A stretch of DNA of 64,000 nt from Brevundimonas albigilva (GTDB lineage: Bacteria; Pseudomonadota; Alphaproteobacteria; Caulobacterales; Caulobacteraceae): assembly GCF_023503965.1 (NCBI RefSeq), contig NZ_CP097298.1, forward strand, positions 1,071,001-1,135,000. Direction: 5' to 3'. The notes below the pieces were generated by a model, which was given only the letters and a program-made list of their open reading frames with translations, was not told the DNA's origin and ran no database searches. Shown piece after piece: positions 20,454 to 28,921 of this stretch (position 1 is its first letter; each line of letters starts with the position of its first letter). The position numbers and the translations under genes are program-made.

Positions 20454-21155
20454 TCAGGCGGCGGCGCTGGCCGAGCCCTCGGCCGGGTCGCGCAGGACGT
20501 AGCCGCGGCCCCAGACGGTTTCGATGTAATGCTTGCCGTCGGCGGCGGTGGCCAGCTTCTTGCGCAGCTTGCAGATGAAGACGTCGATGATCTTCAGCTC
20601 GGGCTCGTCCATGCCGCCGTACAGGTGGTTCAGGAACATTTCCTTGGTCAGGGTCGTGCCCTTGCGGAGCGAGAGCAGCTCCAGCATCTGGTATTCCTTG
20701 CCCGTCAGGTGCACGCGGTGCCCGTTCACCTCGACCGTCTTGGCGTCCAGGTTCACGGCGATGTCGCCGGTGTGGATGATCGCCTGGGCATGGCCCTTGG
20801 AGCGACGGACCACGGCGTGAGTGCGGGCGATCAGCTCGTCCTTGTGGAAGGGCTTGGTCAGATAGTCGTCGGCGCCGCCGCCGAAGGTCTTGACCTTGGT
20901 CTCGATCTCGTGGCTGCCCGACAGGATCATGACCGGGGTGTTGATCTTGCCGTTCCGAAGCTGGCGCAGGACCTCCAGGCCGCTCATGTCCGGCAGGTTC
21001 AGATCAAGCAGGATCAGGTCGTAGTCGTAGATCTTGCCCAGATCGATGCCTTCTTCGCCGAGATCGGTCGTGTAGACATTGAAGCCTTCCGACTTCAGCA
21101 TCAACTCGATGCTCTGGGCCGTCGCGTGATCGTCTTCAATCAACAGGACGCGCAT
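20454..21155 (-). CDS. ctrA: Cell cycle response regulator CtrA
   Basis: The master cell-cycle regulator of Caulobacterales, 233 aa. An OmpR-type receiver (residues 1 to about 115) has the acidic pocket at E7-D8-D9, the phosphoacceptor Asp at residue 51 ([10 protein letters not shown]) and the switch Lys in [10 protein letters not shown]. The C-terminal winged-helix domain contains [15 protein letters not shown] and [14 protein letters not shown]. The tail ends SASAAA; a terminal Ala-Ala is the ClpXP signal in C. crescentus CtrA. Start at 21155 (MRVLLIEDD) is the conserved one; six extra upstream codons are open but not conserved. Upstream lie many GANTC sites and CtrA-like half sites, indicating methylation-dependent control and autoregulation. 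Confidence 0.98.
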   Translation of the reverse strand: MRVLLIEDDHATAQSIELMLKSEGFNVYTTDLGEEGIDLGKIYDYDLILLDLNLPDMSGLEVLRQLRNGKINTPVMILSGSHEIETKVKTFGGGADDYLTKPFHKDELIARTHAVVRRSKGHAQAIIHTGDIAVNLDAKTVEVNGHRVHLTGKEYQMLELLSLRKGTTLTKEMFLNHLYGGMDEPELKIIDVFICKLRKKLATAADGKHYIETVWGRGYVLRDPAEGSASAAA

Positions 21156-21502
21156 TCGTGCCCCTCCAGGCAAAGCTTGACGTTAAGCACCCGCACCAAC
21201 GGCCGGGTAACCTTGTTCGCAGGTTAAGATAGGAAAACCTTAAGAAGGGTTAACGCCATCCGATTGAGTCGAATCCTAGGCTGATTTGCGAATCGGCGTC
21301 GAGAGTCGCGAGTCAACGATTCGAAATTTATTAACCATGATTTCGAACCCCCGCCGCCCAGGCCGCCTTTCGCCCCGATCGCAACCCCAAGTCACGCAAG
21401 GCTCCACGTCCGATATTGACGCGAGATAGGATGATTTTCCTATTACAGGCGCCGGCCCCGGTAAGATGGCGCCCTGGATGTTCGAGACGGAGGCGTTTTG
21501 CG
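21156..21502. promoter_or_regulatory. Upstream region of ctrA with six GANTC sites and CtrA-box-like motifs
   Basis: GANTC sites (CcrM target) begin at 21266, 21271, 21290, 21303, 21310 and 21318: six within 57 bases. CtrA-like motifs are TTAA-N6-TTAA at about 21239-21254 (consensus spacing is 7) and the half site TTAACCAT at 21331-21338. The local base composition is much more A/T-rich than the genes. The region also lies upstream of the divergent gene at 21503, for which GACGGAGG at 21485-21492 serves as ribosome binding site. Confidence 0.75.
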
Positions 21503-21856
21503 ATGGAGGAATACAGGGTGCCGGTCAGCGCCGAGGACCGGGTGCGGGCCGGGGTGGCCATGCATCTGGTGGCGGCGCGCACGGGGGCGCGACCGGACCG
21601 GATGATCGGCGGCGGGCGGCTGGATCCGCGCACGTCCAAGGCGCGCTGGCTGGCCATGTACCTGTCGCACGTCGCCTTCGGCTGGACGCTGGAGAGGGTC
21701 GGTCATGTGTTCGGCCTGAACCGGGCGACGGCGGGCGCGGCCTGTCGCTGGGCCGAGGACGCGCGCGACAGCCTGGCCATCGACGACCTGCTGAACGAAC
21801 TGGAGACCTGCATCCAGGCGCTCTACCAGGCCCCGCGCTGCGAGCTGGCGCAATGA
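21503..21856 (+). CDS. DnaA domain IV-like helix-turn-helix protein, 117 aa
   Basis: A small protein whose middle part resembles the DNA-binding domain IV of DnaA: KARWLAMYLSHVAFGWTLER and VGHVFGLNRATAGAACRWAE line up with the genome's own DnaA segment RPRQIAMYL, IGRRFGGRDHTTVLHGVRK. The key recognition residues of the DnaA signature (R-D-H-T-T) are replaced by N-R-A-T-A, so it should not read an ordinary DnaA box. It has no ATPase domain. It is divergent from ctrA and translationally coupled (ATGA) to a DUF6456 gene. The resemblance is clear by eye; function is inferred as DNA binding. Confidence 0.65.
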   Translation: MEEYRVPVSAEDRVRAGVAMHLVAARTGARPDRMIGGGRLDPRTSKARWLAMYLSHVAFGWTLERVGHVFGLNRATAGAACRWAEDARDSLAIDDLLNELETCIQALYQAPRCELAQ

Positions 21857-22584
21857 GCCGCGCGGTGGAGCGGGCGCGCCGCCTGCTGGCGCGGCCGGGC
21901 GCCTGGCTGGGCGTGGAGGGCGCCGGCTACGGCCTGCGGCTGGGGCCGGACCGGCGCGCGCGGGTCAATCTGAGCCTGACCGAGGCCGAGTTCCTCGCCC
22001 TGGTCGATCGGCCCGGCCTGCGCGCCCGGCCCGAGGGCGGCTGGACGGCGCGCCCCGCCGGTGAAGCGGACGCCGCCCCGCCCCCGCCGGGGCGTCCCGG
22101 CGTGATCGCGGGGACGCGCGCGGTGATCCAGGCCGACGGCCGGTTGGCGTCCCTGCCCGCCAATCTGGGCGAAAGCCCCGTCGCCTGGCTGGCCCGCAGG
22201 AAGGATGCGGCCGGGCGGCCGTGGCTGACCCCGGCCGAGGCGGCCGCCGGCGAGCGGCTGCGCCAGGACGCCGAACGGGCGGCGGGCGGCGCCTCGCTGA
22301 CCATGCGCTGGGACGCCCTGCCCCGGGCCGCCTCGGGCACGGCCGCGCGGATCGAGCCGGGCGAGCGGGTCCTGTCGGCGGCGCGCCGGGTGGACCAGGC
22401 CCTGACCGCCGTCGGCCCGCGCCTGCGCCCCATCGTCAGCCGCATCTGCGTCCACGGCGACAGCCTGAAGCTGGCCGAGACGGGCCTGGGCCTGCGCCGC
22501 CGCCAGGGCAAGACGCTGCTGAAGCAGGGCCTTCAGGCCCTGGCCGAGCATTACGGGATCGGAGGGGTGAAGGATGAAGCCTAA
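21853..22584 (+). CDS. DUF6456 domain protein
   Basis: A 243-aa soluble protein. The N-terminal part has an SLTEAEFLALVDRPGLRAR segment and a disordered Pro/Ala linker. The C-terminal domain, from about NLGESPVAWLARRKDAAGRP through ERLRQDAERA, LTMRWDALPR, LRPIVSRICVHGD and RRQGKTLLKQGLQALAEHYG, is the DUF6456 domain, which I know as a helical, probably DNA-binding domain of alphaproteobacteria. It overlaps the DnaA-domain-IV-like gene by 4 bases and is divergent from ctrA. The pair may be a regulator unit (inference). Confidence 0.65.
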   Translation: MSRAVERARRLLARPGAWLGVEGAGYGLRLGPDRRARVNLSLTEAEFLALVDRPGLRARPEGGWTARPAGEADAAPPPPGRPGVIAGTRAVIQADGRLASLPANLGESPVAWLARRKDAAGRPWLTPAEAAAGERLRQDAERAAGGASLTMRWDALPRAASGTAARIEPGERVLSAARRVDQALTAVGPRLRPIVSRICVHGDSLKLAETGLGLRRRQGKTLLKQGLQALAEHYGIGGVKDEA

Positions 22585-22668
22585 CAATGCTTTGCGAAAC
22601 CAAATAGGCTGGCCGGCGTTCGCCTGAGGACCGGTCGCTGGGGCCGGACCGGCCCCGGAGCCTTCGCC

Positions 22669-23415
22669 ATGCCTTCGCGCTTCCTCACCGCCGGCGTCGC
22701 CGCCGTCACCTTGTGCGCCGCCCTGCCCGCGGTCGCCCAGACCCCGTCGGCGCTCAGCGACCTGGTCGACGCCCGCGCGGGACAGGCCGAGGCGGAGCTG
22801 AACCGACGCGGATACCAGGCCACGGACCGATCGGAGGTGGTGGCGGGCGGCCGCCTGACCTATTGGCGGCGCGGCGACGAGTGCGTCGCCATCATGACCC
22901 GCGACGGCCGCTACGCCTCGATCAACCAGGCGGGACGAGGCGAGTGCGGGTCCGGCCGCTCTTCCGGTTCCAACACGGGCGCGGTCGTCGCGGGCGTCGC
23001 CCTGGTCGGCCTGGCCGCCGCCCTGGCCGCCCACAACAGCCGCCGCCACGATCGCAGCGATCAGCACGACAGCGAATATGAGCGCGGCTACCAGGCGGCC
23101 CTCTACGGCGCCGACTATGACGATCGTCACGAGACCGAGGGCTATCACGAGGGCTATCTGGCGGGCGAGGCCGAGGCGAGCAACCGTCGCCATTCCAACA
23201 GCAGCTGGGTGCGGGGCGCCCCGGACGCCGCCCGCCAGGCCTGCGCGCGTCGCGCCGATGAGTTCCAGAACCGCCCCTACGGCTCCAGCGTGCCGATCGG
23301 CGTGCGCGACCTGGGCCGGGGCGAGTTCGAACTGACCATGGCGACGGGCTCATACCGGTCGCTGTGCACGGTTTCGGCGTCCGGCCAGGTGCGGGAGATG
23401 AACCCCTACAACTGA
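22669..23415 (+). CDS. Exported protein of unknown function, 248 aa
   Basis: Signal peptide MPSRFLTAGVAAVTLCAALPAVAQ, then a mature domain with LSDLVDARAGQAEAELNRRG and TYWRRGDECVAIMTRDGRY. A hydrophobic glycine/alanine segment (AVVAGVALVGLAAALAAH) about residue 105-122 could be a membrane span. A histidine/aspartate-rich stretch with two YxxGY repeats (YERGYQAALYG, YHEGYLAGE) follows, then a C-terminal domain with two Cys (RQACARR, YRSLCTV) that may form a disulphide. It ends 3 bases before the convergent next gene. I do not recognise the family. Confidence 0.65.
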   Translation: MPSRFLTAGVAAVTLCAALPAVAQTPSALSDLVDARAGQAEAELNRRGYQATDRSEVVAGGRLTYWRRGDECVAIMTRDGRYASINQAGRGECGSGRSSGSNTGAVVAGVALVGLAAALAAHNSRRHDRSDQHDSEYERGYQAALYGADYDDRHETEGYHEGYLAGEAEASNRRHSNSSWVRGAPDAARQACARRADEFQNRPYGSSVPIGVRDLGRGEFELTMATGSYRSLCTVSASGQVREMNPYN

Positions 23416-23418
23416 CGC

Positions 23419-24132
23419 CTACAGCATCGCGATCGGGATCAGCAGCGCCAGCAGATAGGCCAGCGCCCGGACCGTCGCCCACAGGCCCAGCAGGGCGGCC
23501 TTCACCCAGCCGACGGCCAGCCGCCTGCGGAACCAGGCGGTCTGGACCGCCTGGAACCAGAGGAAGCCGCCGGCGATGATGGCGGCGCCCACGGCGTTGG
23601 GCAGTTCCGGCCTCTGGAAGACCACCGTGCCGATCGAGACGCTGGCGGCGCACAGGGCCGCCAGGTAGCACTGGGCGTAGAAGGGCGCGCGCAGGGTTTC
23701 GCGGCTGATCCGTCGCCCCTGCCGGTGCAGCAGGCTGGCGGCGGCGACCAGGGGGATCAGGCTGAACGCCAGCGAGCGGAACAGGATCAGATTCTGCGGC
23801 GACGCCGCCACCGCCTTCATCGCCTCGGAGGCTTCGGGCGGGGGCGGCACATGGGCCGCCAGGGCGACCAGGTTGACCAGCACCAGGGTCGCCAGCAGGA
23901 ACAACGGCGGGCTGAGGGCGTCGTCGTAGCGGCGCTCTTCGGGATCGCCCTGCTCGCGATCCGAATATTCCATGGCCGCCAGCGGATCGCGCACCACGCG
24001 CCACAGCGTCATCGGATAGAAGATCAGCCAGCTGGTGGCCTCGAAGATGAACTCCTCGAAGGAGCGCAGGATCTTGAGCAGGTCCAAGGCGTCCTCCGGC
24101 GGATGCGCGACGTCAGCCTCGCAGACCTTCAC
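23419..24132 (-). CDS. Integral membrane protein of unknown function
   Basis: A 237-aa protein with about five hydrophobic segments: FIFEATSWLIFYPMTLW, PPLFLLATLVLVNLVALA, LILFRSLAFSLIPLVAAASL, AVGAAIIAGGFLWFQAVQ and LLGLWATVRALAYLLALLIP. The charged loop SDREQGDPEERRYDDALSP separates the first two. The start codon is GTG 24132 as read, but a later start near the first helix is possible. The pattern resembles Yip1/permease-like proteins but I cannot assign it. It converges on the exported-protein gene and is divergent from the gene at 24227. Confidence 0.6.
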   Translation of the reverse strand: MKVCEADVAHPPEDALDLLKILRSFEEFIFEATSWLIFYPMTLWRVVRDPLAAMEYSDREQGDPEERRYDDALSPPLFLLATLVLVNLVALAAHVPPPPEASEAMKAVAASPQNLILFRSLAFSLIPLVAAASLLHRQGRRISRETLRAPFYAQCYLAALCAASVSIGTVVFQRPELPNAVGAAIIAGGFLWFQAVQTAWFRRRLAVGWVKAALLGLWATVRALAYLLALLIPIAML

Positions 24133-24226
24133 ACTGGTTTCAACGCCGGGTCACCCCGCCAAGGTGCTGCCTGCCCGCACGCAACACCGCCTTGCCGCGG
24201 CCGGAGCGCCGTGATCTAGCTAGGAC

Positions 24227-24679
24227 ATGCGACGGTTCGCGAAGGCAGTTTTCCTCGGCGCGCTTGCAGGCGCGGCTCTCCCCTCGCTTTTCACCATTGG
24301 GCTAGCAACGATGATGCTTCCGGAGGTGGTGCAGGGCGCCTACGGGCCGTGGCAAGCGACCAGCCTGATTGTCCTGCCCTTCCTGGTATCGCTTCTTATC
24401 GTGTTGGTCTCGGCGACTATCATTGGGTTGCCAGTCGCCGCGCTGCTTAGGCGGCTAGGGTGGGAGAACCAAAATGCCTACAGCGTGATCGGCGCGGCAG
24501 CTGGCGCTATCATTCCTTTACTGCTCCTGGCTCTAACGCAGGTGTCGCACGGTCATTGGCTCGGGTTGCTAGGGGCCATCAGCGGGGGCGTGACCGGGTA
24601 CGCTTGGGGGCGGCCCGCGCGACGGATCGAAATCGGCCCGTCTAATCGCCGCCTCACCCCGCCAGCGCCGCCTCTCTGA
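24227..24679 (+). CDS. Small membrane protein with atypical codon use
   Basis: A 150-aa protein with four hydrophobic helices (FLGALAGAALPSLFTIGLA, LIVLPFLVSLLIVLVSATI, VIGAAAGAIIPLLLLALTQ, LGLLGAISGGVTGYAWG). The base composition is clearly less GC-rich than the surrounding genes, with codons such as CTA, ATT, TTA and GTA that are rare elsewhere in the window, so it may have arrived by transfer. Its 3' end overlaps the 3' end of convergent sufE by 26 bases. No family recognised. Confidence 0.55.
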   Translation: MRRFAKAVFLGALAGAALPSLFTIGLATMMLPEVVQGAYGPWQATSLIVLPFLVSLLIVLVSATIIGLPVAALLRRLGWENQNAYSVIGAAAGAIIPLLLLALTQVSHGHWLGLLGAISGGVTGYAWGRPARRIEIGPSNRRLTPPAPPL

Positions 24680-25094
24680 TGCGGCCGACCATGCTGTTCA
24701 GGCCGTTGGCGCGCTGGCGCGTCAGGGCGGACGGCAGCCCTAGCCGGTCCAGGGCGGCGCGGGCGTCGAAGGCGAGGATCTCGGCGGGCGTGCGGCCGGA
24801 ATAGAGTTTCAACAGCAGGGCGATGTTGCCCTTGGACAGGGCGCTGTCGGAATCGGCGTCAAACCACAGCCGGTCCTGATCGCGCGTGGCGGCCAGCCAC
24901 ACCTGGGCGGCGCAGCCCGGCACCTTGTTGGCCTCGGTCCGCGCGGCCTCGGGCAGGGGGGCCAGCCCCTTGCCCAGTTCGATGACGTATTCGATCCGCT
25001 GTTCCCAGTCGCCCAGCAGGTCGAAGTCCTCAGCCAGATCGGACAGGACCTGATCCAGCGAATCGGTCGGCACGGTGCGGGCGCTCTGGGTCAT
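24654..25094 (-). CDS. sufE: SufE-type sulfur acceptor protein
   Basis: A 146-aa SufE protein, which accepts persulfide sulfur from SufS for Fe-S cluster assembly. The active Cys lies in VPGCAAQVW (about residue 60). Other family marks are DDFDLLGDWEQRIEYVIELG-like sequence early, ANKVPGC, LWFDADSDSALSKGNIALLL and YSGRTPAEILAFD. I chose ATG 25094 (MTQSARTVPTDSLDQVL) since this gives the usual length; an upstream ATG at 25142 would add 16 residues. It is divergent from the histidine kinase gene. No other suf gene is adjacent. Confidence 0.85.
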   Translation of the reverse strand: MTQSARTVPTDSLDQVLSDLAEDFDLLGDWEQRIEYVIELGKGLAPLPEAARTEANKVPGCAAQVWLAATRDQDRLWFDADSDSALSKGNIALLLKLYSGRTPAEILAFDARAALDRLGLPSALTRQRANGLNSMVGRIREAALAG

Positions 25095-25255
25095 CCGGGC
25101 CAGATAGGCCGGGCGCGCGTTAACGACAACCGGGCCGGCCATCCCCAGCTTTCCGCCCCGGCCGCACCCCAGGGTGGTCGCCCCACGGGCGAGCGCCCTC
25201 GCCTCGCCGCACCCGCAGGCGTAATCTGGCCGAACCTCATGCGCCGGATTCCTGA

Positions 25256-26915
25256 TTGACCCACGTCGCCAGCCCTTCCACCGACCTTCAGGCCCGCGCC
25301 GCCCGCGCGCGCGGGGGCGGATGGCTGACGGGGCCCCAGGCCCTGGCCCTGTGGCACGCGGCCTGGGCGGTGGGGTCGGCGCTTCTGGCCATGCTGAGCC
25401 AGTGGGCCCAGCCCGTGGCGGAAGGCGCGACGCCGGCGGCCCTGCTGATCATGGCCGCGCCGGGGGTGGCGGGCCTGCTGCTGATGTGGCGCGACGATCC
25501 GCCCGTGCGGCTGGGCCTGCTGTGCTTCTGGGCCCTGGCCACGGGGGCGGCGGCCGGCCTGACCGGCGGGGTCGGCGGGGCCGCGCCCGGCCTGGTCGCC
25601 CTGCCGCTGGCGGCGGGGATCGCGCTGGACCATCCGCGTTTCGGCGAGGACCGGCTGACGCACGTCGGCGGATTGGCCTCGGCCCTGGCGGTGGTGTGCG
25701 GACTGATCTCCAACGGCCTGAACCCGCCCCAGCCGCCGATGGCGGCGCTGACCGCCCTGTCGGTGCTGCTGTCGCTGGTCGCCCTGGCCACGGCGGTGCG
25801 CATCGCCGGGCGCGCGCGCCGAGCGCGAGAGGCAGGCCCTGGCCGCCGCCGCCGAGACCCAGGCCTTCCTGCACGGCCAGCCCAGCCTGGCCCTGATGAT
25901 CGAGGCCGACGGCCGGGTGCTGGCCGCCTACGGCGCCGCGCCGCCCGCCCTGTCGGTGCGCGACCTGGTCGAACAGGGGCTGGTGGCGGCCGTCCACGGC
26001 CCGGACCGGCCCGCCGTCGCCGCCGCCCTGGCCCGCGCCGCCGGCGGCCAGGACGCGGAGGTGGTGTTCGCCCCGCGCCAGGCGCTGGACCGGCGGGTCG
26101 GCCTGGTGCTGCGCCGCCTTCCCGGCGATCCGCCACGCCTGGCCGCCCAGGCGTTCGACGCCGCCGCCCAATACGCCCGCGAGCTGCGCCTGGAGGCCGC
26201 CCGCGCCGAGGCCGAAGCCCAGAACGCCGGCAAGACCCGCTTTCTGGCGACCATGAGCCACGAACTGCGCACGCCGCTGAACGCCGTGATCGGCTTTTCC
26301 GACATCATGCGCCAGGGCCTGTTCGGCCCCCTGCCCGAGCGATACGCCGACTACGCCGAGTCCATCCATCAGGCGGGCGGCCACCTGCTGGCGCTGATCA
26401 ACGACGTGCTGGACCTGTCCAAGATCGACGCCGCCCGTTACCAGCTGGCGCTTGAGGAGTTCGACGCCCGCGATCCGGTGTCGGAAGCCATCGCCCTGAT
26501 GCGGCTGCAGGCGGCCGACAAGGGGGTGGAACTGGCCGGCGTCCTGCCCGAGGCGCCGCTGCCCGTCGTCGCCGACCGGCGCGCGGTCAAGCAGATCGCC
26601 CTGAACCTGATGTCCAATGCGGTGAAGTTCACGCCCGCGGGCGGATCGGTCACGGTCACCTTGGAGGGGCTGGACGACGCGGTGGAGCTGTCGGTGGCCG
26701 ACACGGGCGTCGGCATCGCGCCGGAGGACCTGCAGCGGCTGGGCCGCCCGTTCGAACAGGCCGGCGGCGCCGACCAGCGGGCGCAGGGGACGGGCCTGGG
26801 GCTGTCGCTGGTGCGATCCCTGACCGAACTGCACGGCGGCCGCACCGTGATCGACAGCACCCTGGGCGAGGGCACGGCCATCAGCGTGCGCCTGCCGAAC
26901 GCCCGAACCGACTGA
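25256..26915 (+). CDS. Membrane-bound sensor histidine kinase, DivJ-like, frameshifted
   Basis: A sensor kinase of about 552 aa. Around six transmembrane helices occupy the first 185 residues (ALWHAAWAVGSALLAMLS and following), then a degenerate PAS-like region and the catalytic core: H-box FLATMSHELRTPLNAVIGFS, N-box NLMSNAVKFTP, and G-boxes DTGVGIAPED and GTGLGLSLV. The H-box surroundings (GFSDIMRQGLFGPLPERYADY) are those of the DivJ/PleC kinases that control DivK and CtrA in Caulobacter, and the multi-span N-terminus favours DivJ. The frame shifts near 25811-25820 in a GCGCGC run (one extra base). TTG 25256 is the likely start. A sufE neighbour is conserved context as far as I recall; assignment to DivJ is an inference. 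Confidence 0.8.
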
Positions 26916-26916
26916 C

Positions 26917-26975
26917 CCCGCCCCACCCGGTCTCGCCTTCGGCTCGATCATCCTCCCTATGAAGGGGAGGGAGAA
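26917..26975. repeat. Half element of the CTCCCTCCCC palindromic family
   Basis: Only the right half is present: CCCCACCCGG followed by an inner hairpin (TCTCGCCTTCGGCTCGA) and the terminal hairpin CCTCCCTATGAAGGGGAGGGAGAA. It starts right after the kinase stop codon and ends at the stop codon of the convergent gene. Confidence 0.75.
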
Positions 26976-27848
26976 TTACACCGGCCCCATCGCCAGGAAG
27001 GCGCGGCCGGCGGCGAAGTCGCCCGCCTCGAACACCGAACGGGCCACGCTGCCGTCGCGGAAGACGAACTCCACCGCCACCGCCTCGCGCGGGTCCAGCC
27101 GGCCGATGGCGTCGGCGGCCGCGGCGGGGAAGCGCCAGGCCTGACCCGCCTCGCGCCCCTCGGGCAGCAGACCGGTCTCGGCGGCGACGACGCTGGAGGC
27201 CCAGACGGCCTTGCGCTGGACCTCGGGCGGCAGGTCGCGGGCCAGCCAGGGCTGGGGCGCCACCGCGGCGTCGCGCAGCACGATGCGCGCGCCCGTCGGA
27301 CGGGGCCGCCCGTGCCAGGACACCACCGCCGTCATGACGTCCGCCCGGTCCATGCCGCCTACGACGCCCAGCCGCACCGGCGAGGCGCCGACCGAGGACT
27401 GCTGCATCAGCCGCCAGGTCGGGCGGGCGTAGGCGCCGCGGTTGGCGACCCAGTCGGACCGATCGCCCGGAAAGGTCATGCGCGCGGTGCGCGACCAGCC
27501 GGCGAAGGCGTGCTGGACCCGTCCGCCGACCAGTTTCAGGTCGCCGGAATCGCACGGGGTCGAGGCGGCGCGCGCGCGGGCGCGACGGGCGGTCTCGGAC
27601 AGTTCGCGCTCGTTGGCGCCGGCGCGCAGGGCGGCGCCCCGCGCCTGCCAGGCGGCGGCGTTCAGGGCGGCCGAGACCTGGGGCTGGAACAGGCCGCAGC
27701 GCTGGTTGGCCGCCAGCACGAAGCTGCGCTCGTAATAGCGGTCCTGCGGCGCGGCCTGGGCCGCGACCGGCGCGGCCGCGGCCAGCGCGCCGACCAGAAT
27801 CCTGGCGATCAGGCGGCTGGCGCCGCGCGGGGAAAGGCCTATCCTCAT
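26976..27848 (-). CDS. Exported protein of unknown function, 290 aa
   Basis: A signal peptide (RLIARILVGALAAAAPVAAQA) precedes a mature protein with RYYERSFVLAANQRCGLF, an Arg-rich helix (ETARRARARAASTPCDSGDL) and a C-terminal domain with VRLGVVGGMDRADVMTAVV, ARIVLRDAAVAPQPWLARDL and AVEFVFRDGSVARSVFEAGD. Two Cys may form a disulphide. The pattern is a secreted domain with about 250 residues that I do not recognise. It converges on the kinase gene; its TAA stop directly abuts a palindromic half repeat. Confidence 0.6.
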   Translation of the reverse strand: MRIGLSPRGASRLIARILVGALAAAAPVAAQAAPQDRYYERSFVLAANQRCGLFQPQVSAALNAAAWQARGAALRAGANERELSETARRARARAASTPCDSGDLKLVGGRVQHAFAGWSRTARMTFPGDRSDWVANRGAYARPTWRLMQQSSVGASPVRLGVVGGMDRADVMTAVVSWHGRPRPTGARIVLRDAAVAPQPWLARDLPPEVQRKAVWASSVVAAETGLLPEGREAGQAWRFPAAAADAIGRLDPREAVAVEFVFRDGSVARSVFEAGDFAAGRAFLAMGPV

Positions 27849-27903
27849 GCCCCGACCCTAGCGCCGCCTGCTGTGGGTTCCGTTTCCGAGCAGGGTTAGC
27901 GAA

Positions 27904-28248
27904 TTGCTTCTGAACAGCGACCTTTGGGTAAGCGCCCTGATCCGCCGCGCCGAGATCGGCGGCGCCTTCGCCACCGTGGTGAAGAAGGGCGACGACCGCG
28001 CCGGCTCGGTCATCGTCAAGGCCTACGACACCTCGGCCCGCACCGCGCGCCTGTTCACCGAAGCCTTCGGCGCCGACGGCGACCGGCTGTGGATCCAGCC
28101 GGTCGTCAGCGACAGCGAGAGCGAGCTGGACGCCTACATCGCCCGCCAGCGCGGCTACGATCCGGACCTGTGGGTCGTCGAGATCGAAGACCGCCAGGGC
28201 CGCCACTTCATCACCGAGAAGGTGGACGATCAGGGCCCGCGCCCCTAG
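27904..28248 (+). CDS. DUF1491 family protein
   Basis: A 114-aa cytoplasmic protein of the alphaproteobacterial DUF1491 family, recognised by LWVSALIRRAEIGGAFATVV, KKGDDRAGSVIVKA, a central TARLFTEAFGADGDRLW and the very conserved end DAYIARQRGYDPDLWVVEIE with DRQGRHFI. The length matches the family. The start is TTG 27904. Function is not established. It is divergent from the exported-protein gene. Confidence 0.85.
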   Translation: MLLNSDLWVSALIRRAEIGGAFATVVKKGDDRAGSVIVKAYDTSARTARLFTEAFGADGDRLWIQPVVSDSESELDAYIARQRGYDPDLWVVEIEDRQGRHFITEKVDDQGPRP

Positions 28249-28257
28249 CGCGGCGGC

Positions 28258-28916
28258 CTATCCGGCCGACGACGATCCGCTGAGCAGGCTGACCGCCAGA
28301 TTGACCGCCAGGGCCAGGATGACGGTGTTGAAGACGAAGGCCGTCAGACTGTGCAGGGTCGACAGCCGCCGCAGCCCGCGCTCGGCGATCTGGACGTCGG
28401 CGGTCTGGTTGGCCACGCCGATGATGACGGCGAAGTGCAGGAAATCCCAGTAGTCCGGCGTCCGTTCGCCGGGAAACATCAGCCCTTTCCGATCCCCGCC
28501 CTTCGCATCGGCGCTGTAGAAGCGGTGCGCGTAGTGAAGGGCGAAGATCACCTGAACGAAGGTCCACGACAGCGCCACCGTCGCAAGGGCCAGCGCCGCG
28601 CCCGCCGCGCCGCCGGAACGGACCCCCTCGCCGGCCACCACCGCCAGGCTGGCCCCGGCGGAGAGCAGCGCCAGCGGCAGGATGGCGGGCCCGGCCTGGT
28701 CCAGCGACGCCGCTCGCGCCCGGATTTGGGCGGCGGTGTTGTGGCGCCCGACGTGGACGAGCGTCCCCGCCAGAAAGACCGCCACGCCCGCGTCCCACCC
28801 CAGCGCCAGCGCATCAGCAGGTCGCCGCCCACGGGCCACAGCGGACTGGAGACGGCGACGGCCAGCAGCGCCGCCAGCGGCCAGTGGAGGCGCAGCAGGG
28901 CGGCGCGGCCGGCCAC
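28258..28916 (-). CDS. DUF1345 integral membrane protein, frameshifted
   Basis: A protein of about 219 aa with five to six transmembrane helices. The N-terminus (LRLHWPLAALLAVAVSSPLW) is in one frame and the rest, from ALGWDAGVAVFLAGTLVHV on, in another; one missing G near 28806 (CCAGCG on the plus strand) joins them as MRWALGWDAG. The conserved DUF1345 features are SWTFVQVIFALHYAHRFYS, PDYWDFLHFAVIIGVANQTADV and TAFVFNTVILALAVNLA. It starts with GTG at 28916, just after the S1/P1 nuclease stop on the same strand, so the two probably form an operon. Function unknown. Confidence 0.8.
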
Positions 28917-28921
28917 CAGGG

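Noticed and set aside
18279..21227. Open frame of 982 codons on the plus strand across xylanase, oxygenase and ctrA
   Set aside because: Only the part 19485 to about 20308 is real (oxygenase). The rest is a shadow of the xylanase and antisense to ctrA, with high Arg/Gly/Pro composition.
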